Assembly: GCF_026341125.1 (NCBI RefSeq)
Contig: NZ_JAPEOR010000001.1
Location: 744,001-808,000 of the forward strand
Source: Streptomyces sp. NBC_01142
GTDB lineage: Bacteria > Actinomycetota > Actinomycetes > Streptomycetales > Streptomycetaceae
DNA: 64,000 nucleotides
Direction of reading: 5' to 3'
Below, in pieces: positions 31,084 through 38,482 of the stretch. The position numbers were made by a program, and so were the translations under genes. The notes beneath the pieces were generated by a model, which was not told the DNA's origin, did no database searches, and saw only the letters and a list, made by a program, of their open reading frames with translations. Within the stretch, counting starts at the first letter, position 1. Each line of letters opens with the position of its first letter.

Positions 31084-31823
31084 GCGCCGACCACATCCGC
31101 CCCGTCGCCCTCATCAGCGGCGGATCCCGCGGTATCGGGCGGGCCGTCGCGTTGCGGCTCGCCGAGGACGGGTACGACATCTCCTTCTGCTACCGCGGCG
31201 ACGAGCAGGCGGCCGCCAACCCGGAGAAGGAGCTGACCGGCACCGGTGCCCGCTCCCTCGCCGTGCGCGTCGACGTCACCGACGCCGAGGGCGTGCGTGC
31301 CTGGGTGAGCCGTACGGAGAAGGACTTCGGGCCGATCGCGCTCGCCGTCACCTCCGCCGGCATCACCCGCGACAAGCCCCTGCTGATGATGTCCGACACG
31401 GAGTGGCACGAGGTCCTCGACACCAACCTGGACGGCGTCTACCACGTCTGCCGGGCCGTCGTCTTCCCCATGCTCAAGCGGCGGGCGGGCAGCATCGTCA
31501 CCGTCTCCTCGGTCGTGGGGCTGCAGGGCAACGCGGGCCAGACCAACTACGCGGCTTCCAAGGCCGGGATCGTCGCGTTCTCCCGCTCCCTCGCCAAGGA
31601 GGTCGGCCGGCGCGGCATCCGCGTCAACGCGGTGGCGCCCGGCCTGATCGACACCGACATGTCGGCCGCCCTCGACGACTCGGTCAAGGACCAGGTCGCC
31701 GAGCGCACCGCGCTCGGCCGGGCGGGCCTTGCCACCGAAGTCGCCGACGCGGTGGCCTTCCTGGCCTCCGGCCGCGCCACCTACATCACGGGCGCGGTCC
31801 TCCCGGTGGACGGAGGCCTGTGA
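31080..31823 (+). CDS. 3-oxoacyl-ACP reductase (FabG-like ketoreductase)
   Basis: The 247-residue short-chain dehydrogenase has the NADPH motif GGSRGIGRAVA, the catalytic Ser in VSSVVGLQGN, Tyr/Lys in TNYAASKAG, and the FabG end YITGAVLPVDGGL. It starts with GTG overlapping the KS-beta stop. It should reduce the beta-keto group formed by the KS pair to a beta-hydroxyacyl-ACP. As no dehydratase is present in the cluster, the acyl starter may stay 3-hydroxylated or be dehydrated by a housekeeping enzyme. Confidence 0.92.
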   Translation: MSADHIRPVALISGGSRGIGRAVALRLAEDGYDISFCYRGDEQAAANPEKELTGTGARSLAVRVDVTDAEGVRAWVSRTEKDFGPIALAVTSAGITRDKPLLMMSDTEWHEVLDTNLDGVYHVCRAVVFPMLKRRAGSIVTVSSVVGLQGNAGQTNYAASKAGIVAFSRSLAKEVGRRGIRVNAVAPGLIDTDMSAALDDSVKDQVAERTALGRAGLATEVADAVAFLASGRATYITGAVLPVDGGL

Positions 31824-32668
31824 CCCCCGACCGGGCGCTCCGCCCCGGAAATCAGCCCCTCGGGCGATCGAGGAGCGGGGTCCGGGGCGGAGCCCCGCTG
31901 ACGGGAAGGGGCGGGGAGGGGGAACATCCCGCGGTCCCCGCGCTGGAACCCGGCCAGTGCCAGCTGTGGTGGGCCTCGGCCGCCGACGCCCACCCCGCCC
32001 TGCACCAGCTGCTGGACACGCGGGAGGCGACCCGCCACGCCGCTCTGCGCAACCCCGCCTCCCGGGCCCTCCACCTCACGGCGCACGCGCTCGCGCGAGC
32101 CGTCGCAGCCCCCCAACTCGGCCTGGAACCACATGAGCTGGAGCTCACCGTGGTGTGCAAGCACTGCGGCGGCCCGCACGGCAAACCGCAGCCGCCCGAC
32201 CCGCTGCGGCTCTCGTTGTCGCACTCGGGCGGCCGCGTCGTCGTCGCACTCGCGCACTCCACCCCGGTGGGCGTGGACGTGGAGGAGATCTCCCCGTACG
32301 TGAACGACGTGGCCGAAAGGGTCCTCGCCCCGCAGGAGCGCGTCGTCCTCGCCGCGCTCCCCGAGGCCGAGCGCCCGGCCGGATTCATCCGCTACTGGAC
32401 CCGCAAGGAGGCCCTGCTCAAGTCGACCGGGGACGGCCTCGCCGTCGCGCCCGACCTGCTGCGGGTCACCGCGCCCGACGCCCCACCGCGGCTGCTCGCC
32501 TGGGACGGCCCCGACCGCCCCCTGCTGCCGCTGCGGCTGTACGACCTCGACGCCGGGCCCGGTCACCGGGCCGCGCTCGCCGCCCTCGGCGCACCGCTGC
32601 GCCTGGCACAGCACGACGGCTCCGCACTGCTGCGTCTCCACACCACCGAAAGGGAACTGGCCCGATGA
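31820..32668 (+). CDS. Sfp-type phosphopantetheinyl transferase
   Basis: Start GTG 31820 overlaps the ketoreductase stop (GTGA). The 282-residue protein has the family motifs SLSHSGGRV, VGVDVEEI (Mg-binding acidic residues) and YWTRKEALLKSTG. It transfers phosphopantetheine from coenzyme A to the Ser of carrier domains and should activate the four NRPS T domains and the discrete ACP. The first ~35 residues, before the conserved CQLWWASAADA, are encoded by a GC-rich interspersed repeat (31846-31925) and are absent from ordinary Sfp proteins. Translation might instead start later, but no better site was seen. Confidence 0.9.
   Translation: MTPDRALRPGNQPLGRSRSGVRGGAPLTGRGGEGEHPAVPALEPGQCQLWWASAADAHPALHQLLDTREATRHAALRNPASRALHLTAHALARAVAAPQLGLEPHELELTVVCKHCGGPHGKPQPPDPLRLSLSHSGGRVVVALAHSTPVGVDVEEISPYVNDVAERVLAPQERVVLAALPEAERPAGFIRYWTRKEALLKSTGDGLAVAPDLLRVTAPDAPPRLLAWDGPDRPLLPLRLYDLDAGPGHRAALAALGAPLRLAQHDGSALLRLHTTERELAR
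31846..31925 (+). repeat. Interspersed GC-rich repeat at the 5' end of the Sfp gene
   Basis: It contains CGATCGAGGAGCGGGGTCC, GGGGCGGAGCCCC and GGGAAGGGGCGGGGAGGGG in that order. The same order and same reading frame occur in the MurJ-like gene at 47624-47760, giving related peptides (RSGVRGGAP and RSGAWGGAP, then GRGGEG in both). Confidence 0.85.
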
Positions 32669-33744
32669 GTACGTATGTCGCTCTGATCGCGGATGCCCTC
32701 ACGCCGTCCGCCGTGGCCGTGCTCGGCCGGAACGGCAACGTCGACGTGCGCCATGTCGACGGCACCGACCGCCCCGCCCTGCTCGCCGCCCTCGCCGAGG
32801 CCGACGCCGTGCTCGTACGCTCCGCCACCCGCATCGACGCCGAGGCGCTGGCCGCCGCTCCCCGCCTCAAGGTCGTCGCCCGCGCGGGCGTGGGCCTGGA
32901 CAACGTGGACGTACCCGCGGCCACCGCCGCCGGCGTCACCGTCGTCAACGCCCCCGCCTCCAACGTCGTCAGCGCCGCCGAGCACGCGGTGGCGCTGCTG
33001 CTCGCCGTGGCCCGCCATGTCCCGCAGGCCGATGCCGCGCTCAAGGCCGGCCGCTGGGCCCGCAGTACGTACACCGGGGTGGAGCTTGCCGGAAAGACGC
33101 TGGGTGTGCTCGGCCTCGGCCGGATCGGCTCGCTGGTGGCCCGCCGGATGGCAGCCTTCGACATGGAGGTCATCGCCTACGACCCGTACGCGACCGAAGA
33201 GCACGCCGCGGCCGTCGGCGTACGGCTGGCAGGCCTGAACGAGCTCCTCGCCCGCGCGGACTTCCTCACCGTGCACCTGCCGCGCACCCCCGAGACGACG
33301 GGCCTGATCGGCTTCGAGGCGCTCCAGCGGGTCCGGCCCGAGCTGCGGATCGTCAATGCGGCGCGCGGCGGAATCGTCGACGAGAACGAGCTGTACGCGG
33401 CGCTCAAGGAGGGCCGGGTGGCCGGCGTCGGCCTCGATGTCTTCGCGACCGAGCCCTGCACGGACTCACCGCTGTTCGAGCTGCCCAATGTCGTGGTCAC
33501 CCCGCATCTGGGCGCAAGCACCCCCGAGGCGCAGGAGCGCGCCGGAACCCAGGCCGCCGAGTCCGTACTGCTGGCACTGGCCGGCGTGCCCGTGCCCGAC
33601 GCGGTCAACACCCCGGGCCGGGCAACCGGCCAGGCATCGGACAGGGCGTCGGACAGGGCGTCGGACAGGACATCGGTCAAGGCATCGGACAAGGCATCGG
33701 ACCCTGCGTCGGACACGGTGCAGGCTCTCGCGGTCAGCCGGTGA
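32665..33744 (+). CDS. D-3-phosphoglycerate dehydrogenase-like enzyme lacking the regulatory C-terminus
   Basis: The 359-residue D-2-hydroxyacid dehydrogenase starts at ATG 32665, overlapping the Sfp gene. NAD-binding GLGRIGSLVARR, catalytic Arg in NAARGGIVDENEL, Glu in FATEP and His in TPHLGAST are all present. It matches the catalytic half of SerA but stops where actinobacterial SerA continues into its two regulatory domains; instead it ends in a low-complexity tail of ASDR/ASDK-like repeats. SerA makes 3-phosphohydroxypyruvate, the precursor of O-phosphoserine, which SbnA consumes. A copy without regulatory domains would raise Dap supply without serine feedback (inference). A different hydroxyacid substrate cannot be excluded. 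Confidence 0.85.
   Translation: MSTYVALIADALTPSAVAVLGRNGNVDVRHVDGTDRPALLAALAEADAVLVRSATRIDAEALAAAPRLKVVARAGVGLDNVDVPAATAAGVTVVNAPASNVVSAAEHAVALLLAVARHVPQADAALKAGRWARSTYTGVELAGKTLGVLGLGRIGSLVARRMAAFDMEVIAYDPYATEEHAAAVGVRLAGLNELLARADFLTVHLPRTPETTGLIGFEALQRVRPELRIVNAARGGIVDENELYAALKEGRVAGVGLDVFATEPCTDSPLFELPNVVVTPHLGASTPEAQERAGTQAAESVLLALAGVPVPDAVNTPGRATGQASDRASDRASDRTSVKASDKASDPASDTVQALAVSR
33622..33717 (+). repeat. 12-bp tandem repeats in the SerA-like C-terminal tail
   Basis: Imperfect repeats of GCGTCGGACAGG-like units encode consecutive ASDx tetrapeptides. The tail is unrelated to the SerA fold and looks like slippage-generated sequence. Confidence 0.7.
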
Positions 33745-33746
33745 CG

Positions 33747-34796
33747 TCACACGTCAACAGCGCCCGTATCCGTTCCCTCGCCCGTGCCCGCAGGTCCGAG
33801 CCAGCCTCGGCCCATCGCGAGAGCACCGGCCTGGAAGCGGCTGCGGGCGCCCAGGCGTGCCATCAGCTCCGCCGTGACGCGCCGGCCCGTCCGCACCGAA
33901 ACACCCAGTTTGCGGGCGATGACCTCGTCGGTGTGGCCCTCCATCAGCAGGTCGAGGACGGCCTGTTCCTGCGCGCTCACGCCCTCCGTCTCCTGCGGGC
34001 GGGTGCCGCCGATCGGTTGCGCCTGTTCCCAGGTCTGCTGGAACAGCGAGACCAGCGCGGTGATCACTCCCGTACCGTCGAGTACGAGGATTCCCTTGGC
34101 CGCGGCCTCGGGATCCGTCGGGACTATGGCTGTGCGACGGTCGTAGATGATCATGCGCAGCGGCAGTTGCGGGACGGTGCGCACCTCGCCGCCGCACTCC
34201 TGCAGCCAGCGCGCGTAGCAGAGCGTCGCGCGGTCGTTGCGTATGGAGTCGAGGTAGACGTAGCGCAGCCGGATGCCGCGGTCGAGGGCGTTCTGGTCGA
34301 GCGGCCGTGCCGCGTCCAGCGACGACTGGCTCTGTGCTCCGCGCGGCGCGAAGACCTGTATCTCGAACTCCGCGCTGTGCGAGAGGCGCTCGATCTGCGA
34401 GCCGATGGCGTCGAGTCCGGTGTACCGCCGCACCTCGGTGGTCGTGGCCGAGGGGCTGTCGTCGTACTCGGTGAGCATTCTGGTGATGGTCAGCCGGGTG
34501 GCCGCCATGGCTTGTTGGCGCTCGGCGAGCTCCTGCTCCTGGCGGTGCAGCAGACTCGCCAGCCCGAACTCCGGGTTGACGAGCCGCATTTTGTCCGGTT
34601 CCTCCGAGGACCGCCGTACCAGTGCGAGTGCTGCCAGCTCATTGAGCGTGTCCGTCACCCTCGAGGCGGGCCAGTCGAGCACCTGGGCGATTTCCGCCAC
34701 GCCTGCTCTGGGTGTCTTGAGAAGAACTCGATAAACCGATTCTGCATCAGAATCCAGACCTAACTGGTCCAACGTTCGCCCCCCGGAGAACTCCAT
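33747..34796 (-). CDS. TrmB/LuxR-type transcriptional regulator with a TTA codon
   Basis: ATG 34796 is preferred (349 residues); an open TTG start at 34844 exists. Residues ~10-75 form a TrmB-like winged helix (AEIAQVLDWPASRVTDTLNEL). The middle resembles PLD-like effector domains of Streptomyces regulators. The C-terminal ~65 residues are a LuxR-type helix-turn-helix (SAQEQAVLDLLMEGHTDEVI, then RKLGVSVRTGRRVTAEL). It converges on the SerA-like gene with a 2-bp gap, at the right edge of the cluster, and is the only regulator in it. Leu12 is encoded by TTA, so translation should depend on the bldA tRNA, coupling the cluster to developmental timing. Direct control of the cluster is inferred from location. 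Confidence 0.85.
   Translation of the reverse strand: MEFSGGRTLDQLGLDSDAESVYRVLLKTPRAGVAEIAQVLDWPASRVTDTLNELAALALVRRSSEEPDKMRLVNPEFGLASLLHRQEQELAERQQAMAATRLTITRMLTEYDDSPSATTTEVRRYTGLDAIGSQIERLSHSAEFEIQVFAPRGAQSQSSLDAARPLDQNALDRGIRLRYVYLDSIRNDRATLCYARWLQECGGEVRTVPQLPLRMIIYDRRTAIVPTDPEAAAKGILVLDGTGVITALVSLFQQTWEQAQPIGGTRPQETEGVSAQEQAVLDLLMEGHTDEVIARKLGVSVRTGRRVTAELMARLGARSRFQAGALAMGRGWLGPAGTGEGTDTGAVDV
34761..34763 (-). other. TTA leucine codon in the cluster regulator (bldA target)
   Basis: Reading ATG GAG TTC TCC GGG GGG CGA ACG TTG GAC CAG TTA from 34796, codon 12 is TTA. This codon is very rare in Streptomyces and is read by the bldA tRNA, which typically becomes active late in growth. Confidence 0.9.
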
Positions 34797-34913
34797 GCCA
34801 ACCGCGCGATCACACGCAGCGACGTATGCCACTATCTCAGCCAAAGACGATCAACAGCAACGTTACTCAGCAGTCTGCGGTTCGATTCAGCTGTCGTTCA
34901 TGGGGGCGCAATC

Positions 34914-35255
34914 ATGTTCCTGGTAACGGCCAGGGTGCCTGCACGAGCGCTGACCGGCGGCGATGCGCTCGATGACCGGATCCGCCGGGTCGTCACCACC
35001 GAGGACCGCCTGGAGCATCTTCATCTCCGCCTGACGGCCGACGGCGAGGCACAACTGGTGCTCTTTCTCGGCCATGCGGATGCCGCGCGCACCGAGGAGG
35101 CCGCCGCCCTGCTGGTGGCCCGTGCGCTGCCGTCCTCCTTCGACGTCCCCGCGATCGACTGGGAACCGGCAGTTCCGCTGTCGCTCGCCATGGAGCAGCT
35201 CGGACTGGTGCCGAGTGACAGGGAGTTGCCATCACAGGACCCTGACAGTCAGTGA
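34914..35255 (+). CDS. Small hypothetical protein
   Basis: A 113-residue soluble protein with start ATG 34914 and a GGGGGCG site about nine bases upstream. It has no signal peptide, membrane helix or cysteine. The composition is ordinary for Streptomyces coding sequence, with strong third-position G/C, so it is likely a real gene. I recognise no domain. It is divergent from the cluster regulator, sharing an intergenic region of about 117 bp, and is followed by a small secreted protein and a chorismate mutase in the same direction. Confidence 0.65.
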   Translation: MFLVTARVPARALTGGDALDDRIRRVVTTEDRLEHLHLRLTADGEAQLVLFLGHADAARTEEAAALLVARALPSSFDVPAIDWEPAVPLSLAMEQLGLVPSDRELPSQDPDSQ

Positions 35256-35350
35256 TGCAGACGGGGCGGGGTGTGACAGGCAAGACTCATGGCTGTCGGG
35301 ACGGAACGCCCGATCCGCACAGTTGAGACGTACCTGGGGGAGAAAGAGTC

Positions 35351-35587
35351 ATGGGGAACACCGCTCACCGTCGAGCACGGACCATCGCCAAGCCGGCAAC
35401 CGTCATGGGGATGACTGTTGCCGCGCTGATTGGCCTGGCGCCGGCGGCCACTGCCGTGGAGAGCACCACCGCACCGTCGACCGGGGCAACGGTTTCGGTA
35501 CCCGGCATCGTTGCGGAGATCATCTTGAAGCCGTTCGATCTCAGCAGTCCGATCCAGTTCACCCTCGACAACACCTGGGGACCGTGA
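35351..35587 (+). CDS. Small secreted protein of unknown function
   Basis: A 78-residue protein with start ATG 35351 after GGGGGAGAAAG. The N-terminus (HRRARTIAKPATVMGMTVAA) leads into a hydrophobic stretch ending in APAATAVES, a probable Sec signal peptide cleaved near residue 36. The mature part is only about 42 residues, ends in TLDNTWGP, and has no Cys and no known motif. Its stop codon overlaps the ATG of the chorismate mutase gene, so the two are probably co-translated. Confidence 0.65.
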   Translation: MGNTAHRRARTIAKPATVMGMTVAALIGLAPAATAVESTTAPSTGATVSVPGIVAEIILKPFDLSSPIQFTLDNTWGP

Positions 35588-35892
35588 TGCTCGCGCAGCA
35601 GGAAACGACCGCGCAGGCCACGCAGGCCGGGGAGAACGCACAGACCGTGGGTGAACTCCGCTCCGGCATCGACCAGGTCGACGCGGAGATCCGGGCCCTG
35701 TTCGAGCGCCGTCGTGAACTCTCGCACGCCGTGCAGCGCGCCCGGATGGCCGAGGGGGGATCGCGTACGGACACCGGCCGCGAGATGAAGGTCATCAAGG
35801 GGTATGCGGACGGCTTCGGCCGTCAGGGGACCACGATCTCGCTGGCGCTGCTCGAGATCTGCCGGGGCGTGTCCCCGTCGGCGACGAACTGA
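35587..35892 (+). CDS. Chorismate mutase, AroQ type
   Basis: A 101-residue all-helical protein with the AroQ pattern: LRSGIDQVDAEIRALFERRR in helix 1, a central VQRARMAEG segment, then REMKVIKGYADGFGRQGTTI and a final helix. AroQ mutases convert chorismate to prephenate in phenylalanine/tyrosine synthesis. It starts at ATG 35587, overlapping the previous stop. There is no signal peptide. Stand-alone copies in Streptomyces often sit in secondary-metabolite loci. Here it lies 0.8 kb from the NRPS cluster, in which one A domain looks Phe-specific, so a supply role is possible but unproven. Confidence 0.85.
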   Translation: MLAQQETTAQATQAGENAQTVGELRSGIDQVDAEIRALFERRRELSHAVQRARMAEGGSRTDTGREMKVIKGYADGFGRQGTTISLALLEICRGVSPSATN

Positions 35893-35987
35893 TCCCGCAC
35901 CTGTCACCGGAAGTCCCGGGCGCGGTCGGCGCTCTCACGCGCCCGGGACGTACGACCCCTCGGGCGACCCCTCGGGGCCGGGCCCGG

Positions 35988-36638
35988 TCAGGGCTCGTCG
36001 CACTCCTTCCACGCGAGCCGGTAGACGGTGTTGATCTCACCGTCGGTCGAGTCCATGGTCATGAAGCTGGTCGTCTTCTTCGGGTCCGAGGTCCCGGCGT
36101 TGACGCGTATCTCGGTGTTGATGTTGAAGTTCCGCTTGACCCCGCACGGGGCCCAGACCAGCTGGCCCCACTCGGTGGTGTCGGTCGCCTGCCAGTTGTC
36201 GTCGACCGGGCCTGTGAACGGATGGTTTCTGGACGCGGTGTCCGGAGAGCCCTGGAAGTAGTACGACGCCCTCTGCGACGCCGTGGCGCCGGACTGCAGG
36301 CTGGCATAGCCGCGGTAGTCGGCGCTGGCGACCGCGTAGGTGAAGCCCTGCGGGACATGCACGACGAGGTTGAGCTGACAGTTCTTCCGGAAGTCGGTCG
36401 CCCCGGCGCCCACGCCCACCTTGGCGAGGTAGTCGCTGTAGGTCACGGTGAAGGCCGTGTTGTCCTCGGACACGGCGATGGCGGCGGTCCCTTGGCGGCA
36501 CCCCGACCCGTTGACCGTCGCGATGTCGATCGTGATTTTGTCCGGGGGCGCGATGCTGACCGCGGAAGCGTTCTGAGCGGCGAGCAGCGAAGCGATAATC
36601 GCCGCTGTCGCGCCGCCCGCGAGAAGTGCACGGGACAT
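35988..36638 (-). CDS. DUF4360 secreted protein
   Basis: A 216-residue exported protein. The signal peptide is about residues 1-26 (LLAGGATAAIIASLLAAQNA ending SAV). The mature part matches the DUF4360 pattern: VNGSGCRQGTAAIAVSEDNT, FTVTYSDY, KNCQLNLVVHVPQGFTYAV and a late WAPCGVKRNFNINTEIRV. Four conserved Cys probably form two disulfides. The family is widespread in actinobacteria and fungi and has no known biochemical role. The gene is monocistronic; the upstream region holds a GGTCATG/CATGACC inverted repeat at 36679-36699. Confidence 0.9.
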   Translation of the reverse strand: MSRALLAGGATAAIIASLLAAQNASAVSIAPPDKITIDIATVNGSGCRQGTAAIAVSEDNTAFTVTYSDYLAKVGVGAGATDFRKNCQLNLVVHVPQGFTYAVASADYRGYASLQSGATASQRASYYFQGSPDTASRNHPFTGPVDDNWQATDTTEWGQLVWAPCGVKRNFNINTEIRVNAGTSDPKKTTSFMTMDSTDGEINTVYRLAWKECDEP

Positions 36639-37228
36639 GATTCTCCCATCGGGGAAATCTGAGGGGTCATCCGGAACAGGTCATGAAAAAGCCATGACCA
36701 TGTCAACCTTTCAAATATCTGAGCGGTTATTCGAAGGGCCGGATCGAGGGGAATCGTAGGCGGCGGGCGCGGAGGTTGGACAGTCCGTTATCGGCCGTGT
36801 GAAGGCGGCGTGAAGAAGGGGGCACGGTCTCCCCACAGCGGGACGTGCTCACAACGAGCTCACAACGACGGACGCCTGCGACGCCTTCAATGCCTGCTGA
36901 TGCGGCTCCCGGCCCGAGCCGGCCGGCGCGCTCGGCGCCGCATCACGGCGGTCGCGGACAGCGGCATCGCCCGGACCGCGCCTCACCACTGCTTCGACGG
37001 GTGGAGCGGGCGGACCGCCGTCTCGATCACTTCACGCCCTCGACTCCTGCGCTGTGATCCCCGGCCGCGGAGCTCCCGCAAGCGCCGTTCGCCGTTCGTC
37101 GCCCTCCGTGAACCGCCGCTGTTCTGACGCCTCGATCCGGCGGTCAGGCCCGAGCCGGCCGCAGGAGACGAGCCGTAATGCCTGGTGGAGAGGCCGCCGT
37201 GACTGCCAACCGGTCGCGTGACCGTGGG
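36639..37228. other. Intergenic region without a supported gene
   Basis: About 590 bp. Near 36660-36760 the sequence is AT-richer than its surroundings and probably holds the DUF4360 promoter; a perfect 7-bp inverted repeat GGTCATG/CATGACC spaced by 7 bases lies at 36679-36699. Open frames at 36810-37127 and on the other strand lack ribosome-binding sites and biased codon use and are not called. Confidence 0.5.
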
Positions 37229-37429
37229 CGCCGTGGAACTCGAATCCACCTGAATATCGAACCAGCCTATTAATCATCCACCGAGTCCCCAGAATTATGA
37301 ATGAAGGCCGAATGGGTGAATATAGATGCTGGGGCTGCTCTCGATTCGCAATCACGGTTTGGGCTGGGATACAAAGGTGAACGTTGCAGCCGGGCAATCC
37401 GGCTGGAACGCGAACGAAAGGAATGCAGG

Positions 37430-37672
37430 ATGTCTGCCGTTAACTTTGAGGAACTCAACAACCTCACGGGCGAGATGCTGCCCGAGCGTGCCGTGCTCTC
37501 CGCCTTCGGCCTGGGTGGCGACTACGGTTTCGAGGGTGGCAACGGTGGCCCCAACGGTGCCATCGTTTCGACCTGCACGGCGAGCTCCGGGTCGCCGCTG
37601 CTCATCGCTGGCCTGCCGGTCGGGTCGTACTACAGCTCCGTGACCTGCACCCCTTCCACGGTGGCCTTCTGA
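37430..37672 (+). CDS. Candidate ribosomal peptide precursor 1 (two-Cys, leader plus Gly-rich hinge)
   Basis: An 80-residue peptide with start ATG 37430 and AAAGGAATGCAGG upstream. It has no classical signal peptide. The N-terminal ~30 residues (MSAVNFEELNNLTGEMLPER, then AVLSAFGLGG) are almost identical to the second copy and look like a leader. A Gly-rich hinge follows (about 29-42), then a C-terminal core starting AIVSTC and ending GSYYSSVTCTPSTVAF, with two Cys 24 residues apart. Differences between copies concentrate in hinge and core, the pattern of RiPP precursors. I found no LanM/LanB-like or radical enzyme nearby; an M50 metalloprotease and a VKOR protein follow. A small self-exported structural peptide is the alternative. 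Confidence 0.7.
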   Translation: MSAVNFEELNNLTGEMLPERAVLSAFGLGGDYGFEGGNGGPNGAIVSTCTASSGSPLLIAGLPVGSYYSSVTCTPSTVAF

Positions 37673-37702
37673 GGTAACACTTGGTGGCAGTTGACCACCA
37701 TG

Positions 37703-37744
37703 AGTCGGGGAAGTGCTGACAATCGTGTCGGTGCTTCCCCGACT
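37703..37744 (+). terminator. Hairpin after precursor-like gene 1
   Basis: AGTCGGGGAAG (37703-37713) pairs perfectly with CTTCCCCGACT (37734-37744), followed by TTC. The second unit has the same hairpin at 38301-38343. Confidence 0.85.
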
Positions 37745-38034
37745 TTCATATGGGCGCCATGCGCGTAACGCTTCCCTGGGCAGGTCATAGCCGCCCTGAA
37801 GGGCCGGCACCTACTTGATGCTCTGGTGGAAAAGGCTCACTGGCACTCGAATCCACCTGAAGATCGAACCGGCTCATTAATCGCTCGCCGGCCCCGACGC
37901 CATGGGGGGGAGGCTGAATGGGTGAACATTGATGCTGTGACTGCTCTGGATTCGCCATCACGGTTTGGCTGCGATACAAAGGCTTACGTTCCAGCCGGGC
38001 CATCCGTCTGGGGCATGGAACGAAAGGAAACAGG

Positions 38035-38271
38035 ATGTCTGCGGTTAACTTTGAGGAACTCAACAACCTCACGGGCGAGCTGCTGCCCGAGCGTGCCGTG
38101 CTCTCCGCCTTCGGTCTGGGCGGCGGCTTCGGTGGCGACGGTGGCCACGGCGGCGGCGCCATCGTGTCGGCCTGCGCGGTGCAGTCCGGGTCGCCGGAGA
38201 TCATCGCTGGCCTGCCGATCGGGTCGTACTACAGCTCCGTGACCTGCACCCCCGCCGCGGTGATCTTCTAG
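38035..38271 (+). CDS. Candidate ribosomal peptide precursor 2 (two-Cys, leader plus Gly-rich hinge)
   Basis: A 78-residue paralogue of the previous peptide, start ATG 38035 after GAAAGGAAACAGG. The leader differs from copy 1 by one residue (Met to Leu at position 16). The hinge is shorter and more Gly-rich (GGGFGGDGGHGGG). The core starts AIVSAC and ends GSYYSSVTCTPAAVIF; both Cys and the IAGLP(V/I)GSYYSSVTCTP block are conserved. Two similar cores side by side could be a two-component peptide or a product family. It is followed by a hairpin and then the M50-type metalloprotease gene. Confidence 0.7.
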   Translation: MSAVNFEELNNLTGELLPERAVLSAFGLGGGFGGDGGHGGGAIVSACAVQSGSPEIIAGLPIGSYYSSVTCTPAAVIF

Positions 38272-38300
38272 GAACCACCTGGTGGCAGCAGACCATCATG

Positions 38301-38343
38301 AGTCGGGGAAGGGCTGGCAAATTCTGTCGGCGCTTCCCCGACT
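38301..38343 (+). terminator. Hairpin after precursor-like gene 2
   Basis: AGTCGGGGAAG (38301-38311) pairs with CTTCCCCGACT (38333-38343), the same element as at 37703-37744. It may attenuate rather than stop transcription into the metalloprotease gene. Confidence 0.85.
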
Positions 38344-38482
38344 TTCATATGGGCGCCCAGTGAGGTGCGTTTCCGATGCGCTGTGATCGGTCTTTCCGGG
38401 CCGGACTTCTCAGGAATTGCCGCTCTTGCTGGTTCTGCCGGGCTTCTTGTGTAACCAGGAGAACCCCACACTCGTTCATCTG

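Larger units (their letters stand above)
37229..37750 (+). repeat. Tandem duplication unit 1: promoter, precursor-like gene and terminator
   Basis: It matches 37838-38350 over its whole length. Shared blocks are the upstream ACTCGAATCCACCTGAA and ATTAATC, then TGAATGGGTGAA-AT-GATGCT, CACGGTTTGG, GATACAAAGG, AACGAAAGGAA, most of the coding sequence, and the GTCGGGGAAG hairpin followed by CTTTCATATGGGCGCC. The 5' region is as conserved as the gene, so promoter and leader are part of the duplicated unit. Confidence 0.9.
37838..38350 (+). repeat. Tandem duplication unit 2: promoter, precursor-like gene and terminator
   Basis: Second copy of 37229-37750, with the same order of promoter-side blocks, gene and hairpin. 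The clearest differences lie in a short stretch near 37885-37910 and in the Gly-rich and core codons. Confidence 0.9.

Noticed and set aside
36810..37127. 105-codon frame in the gap upstream of the precursor-like genes
   Set aside because: Arg-rich translation with no coding bias or start site; competing frames on both strands.
37430..38271. The two-Cys peptides as class I-IV lanthipeptides
   Set aside because: No dehydratase, cyclase or kinase-like enzyme lies near them, and the second Cys is not in a typical lanthionine-rich core.
37430..38271. The two-Cys peptides as chaplins or SapB-like peptides
   Set aside because: They lack Sec signal peptides and the chaplin domain, and the SapB-type leader and kinase-cyclase gene are absent.
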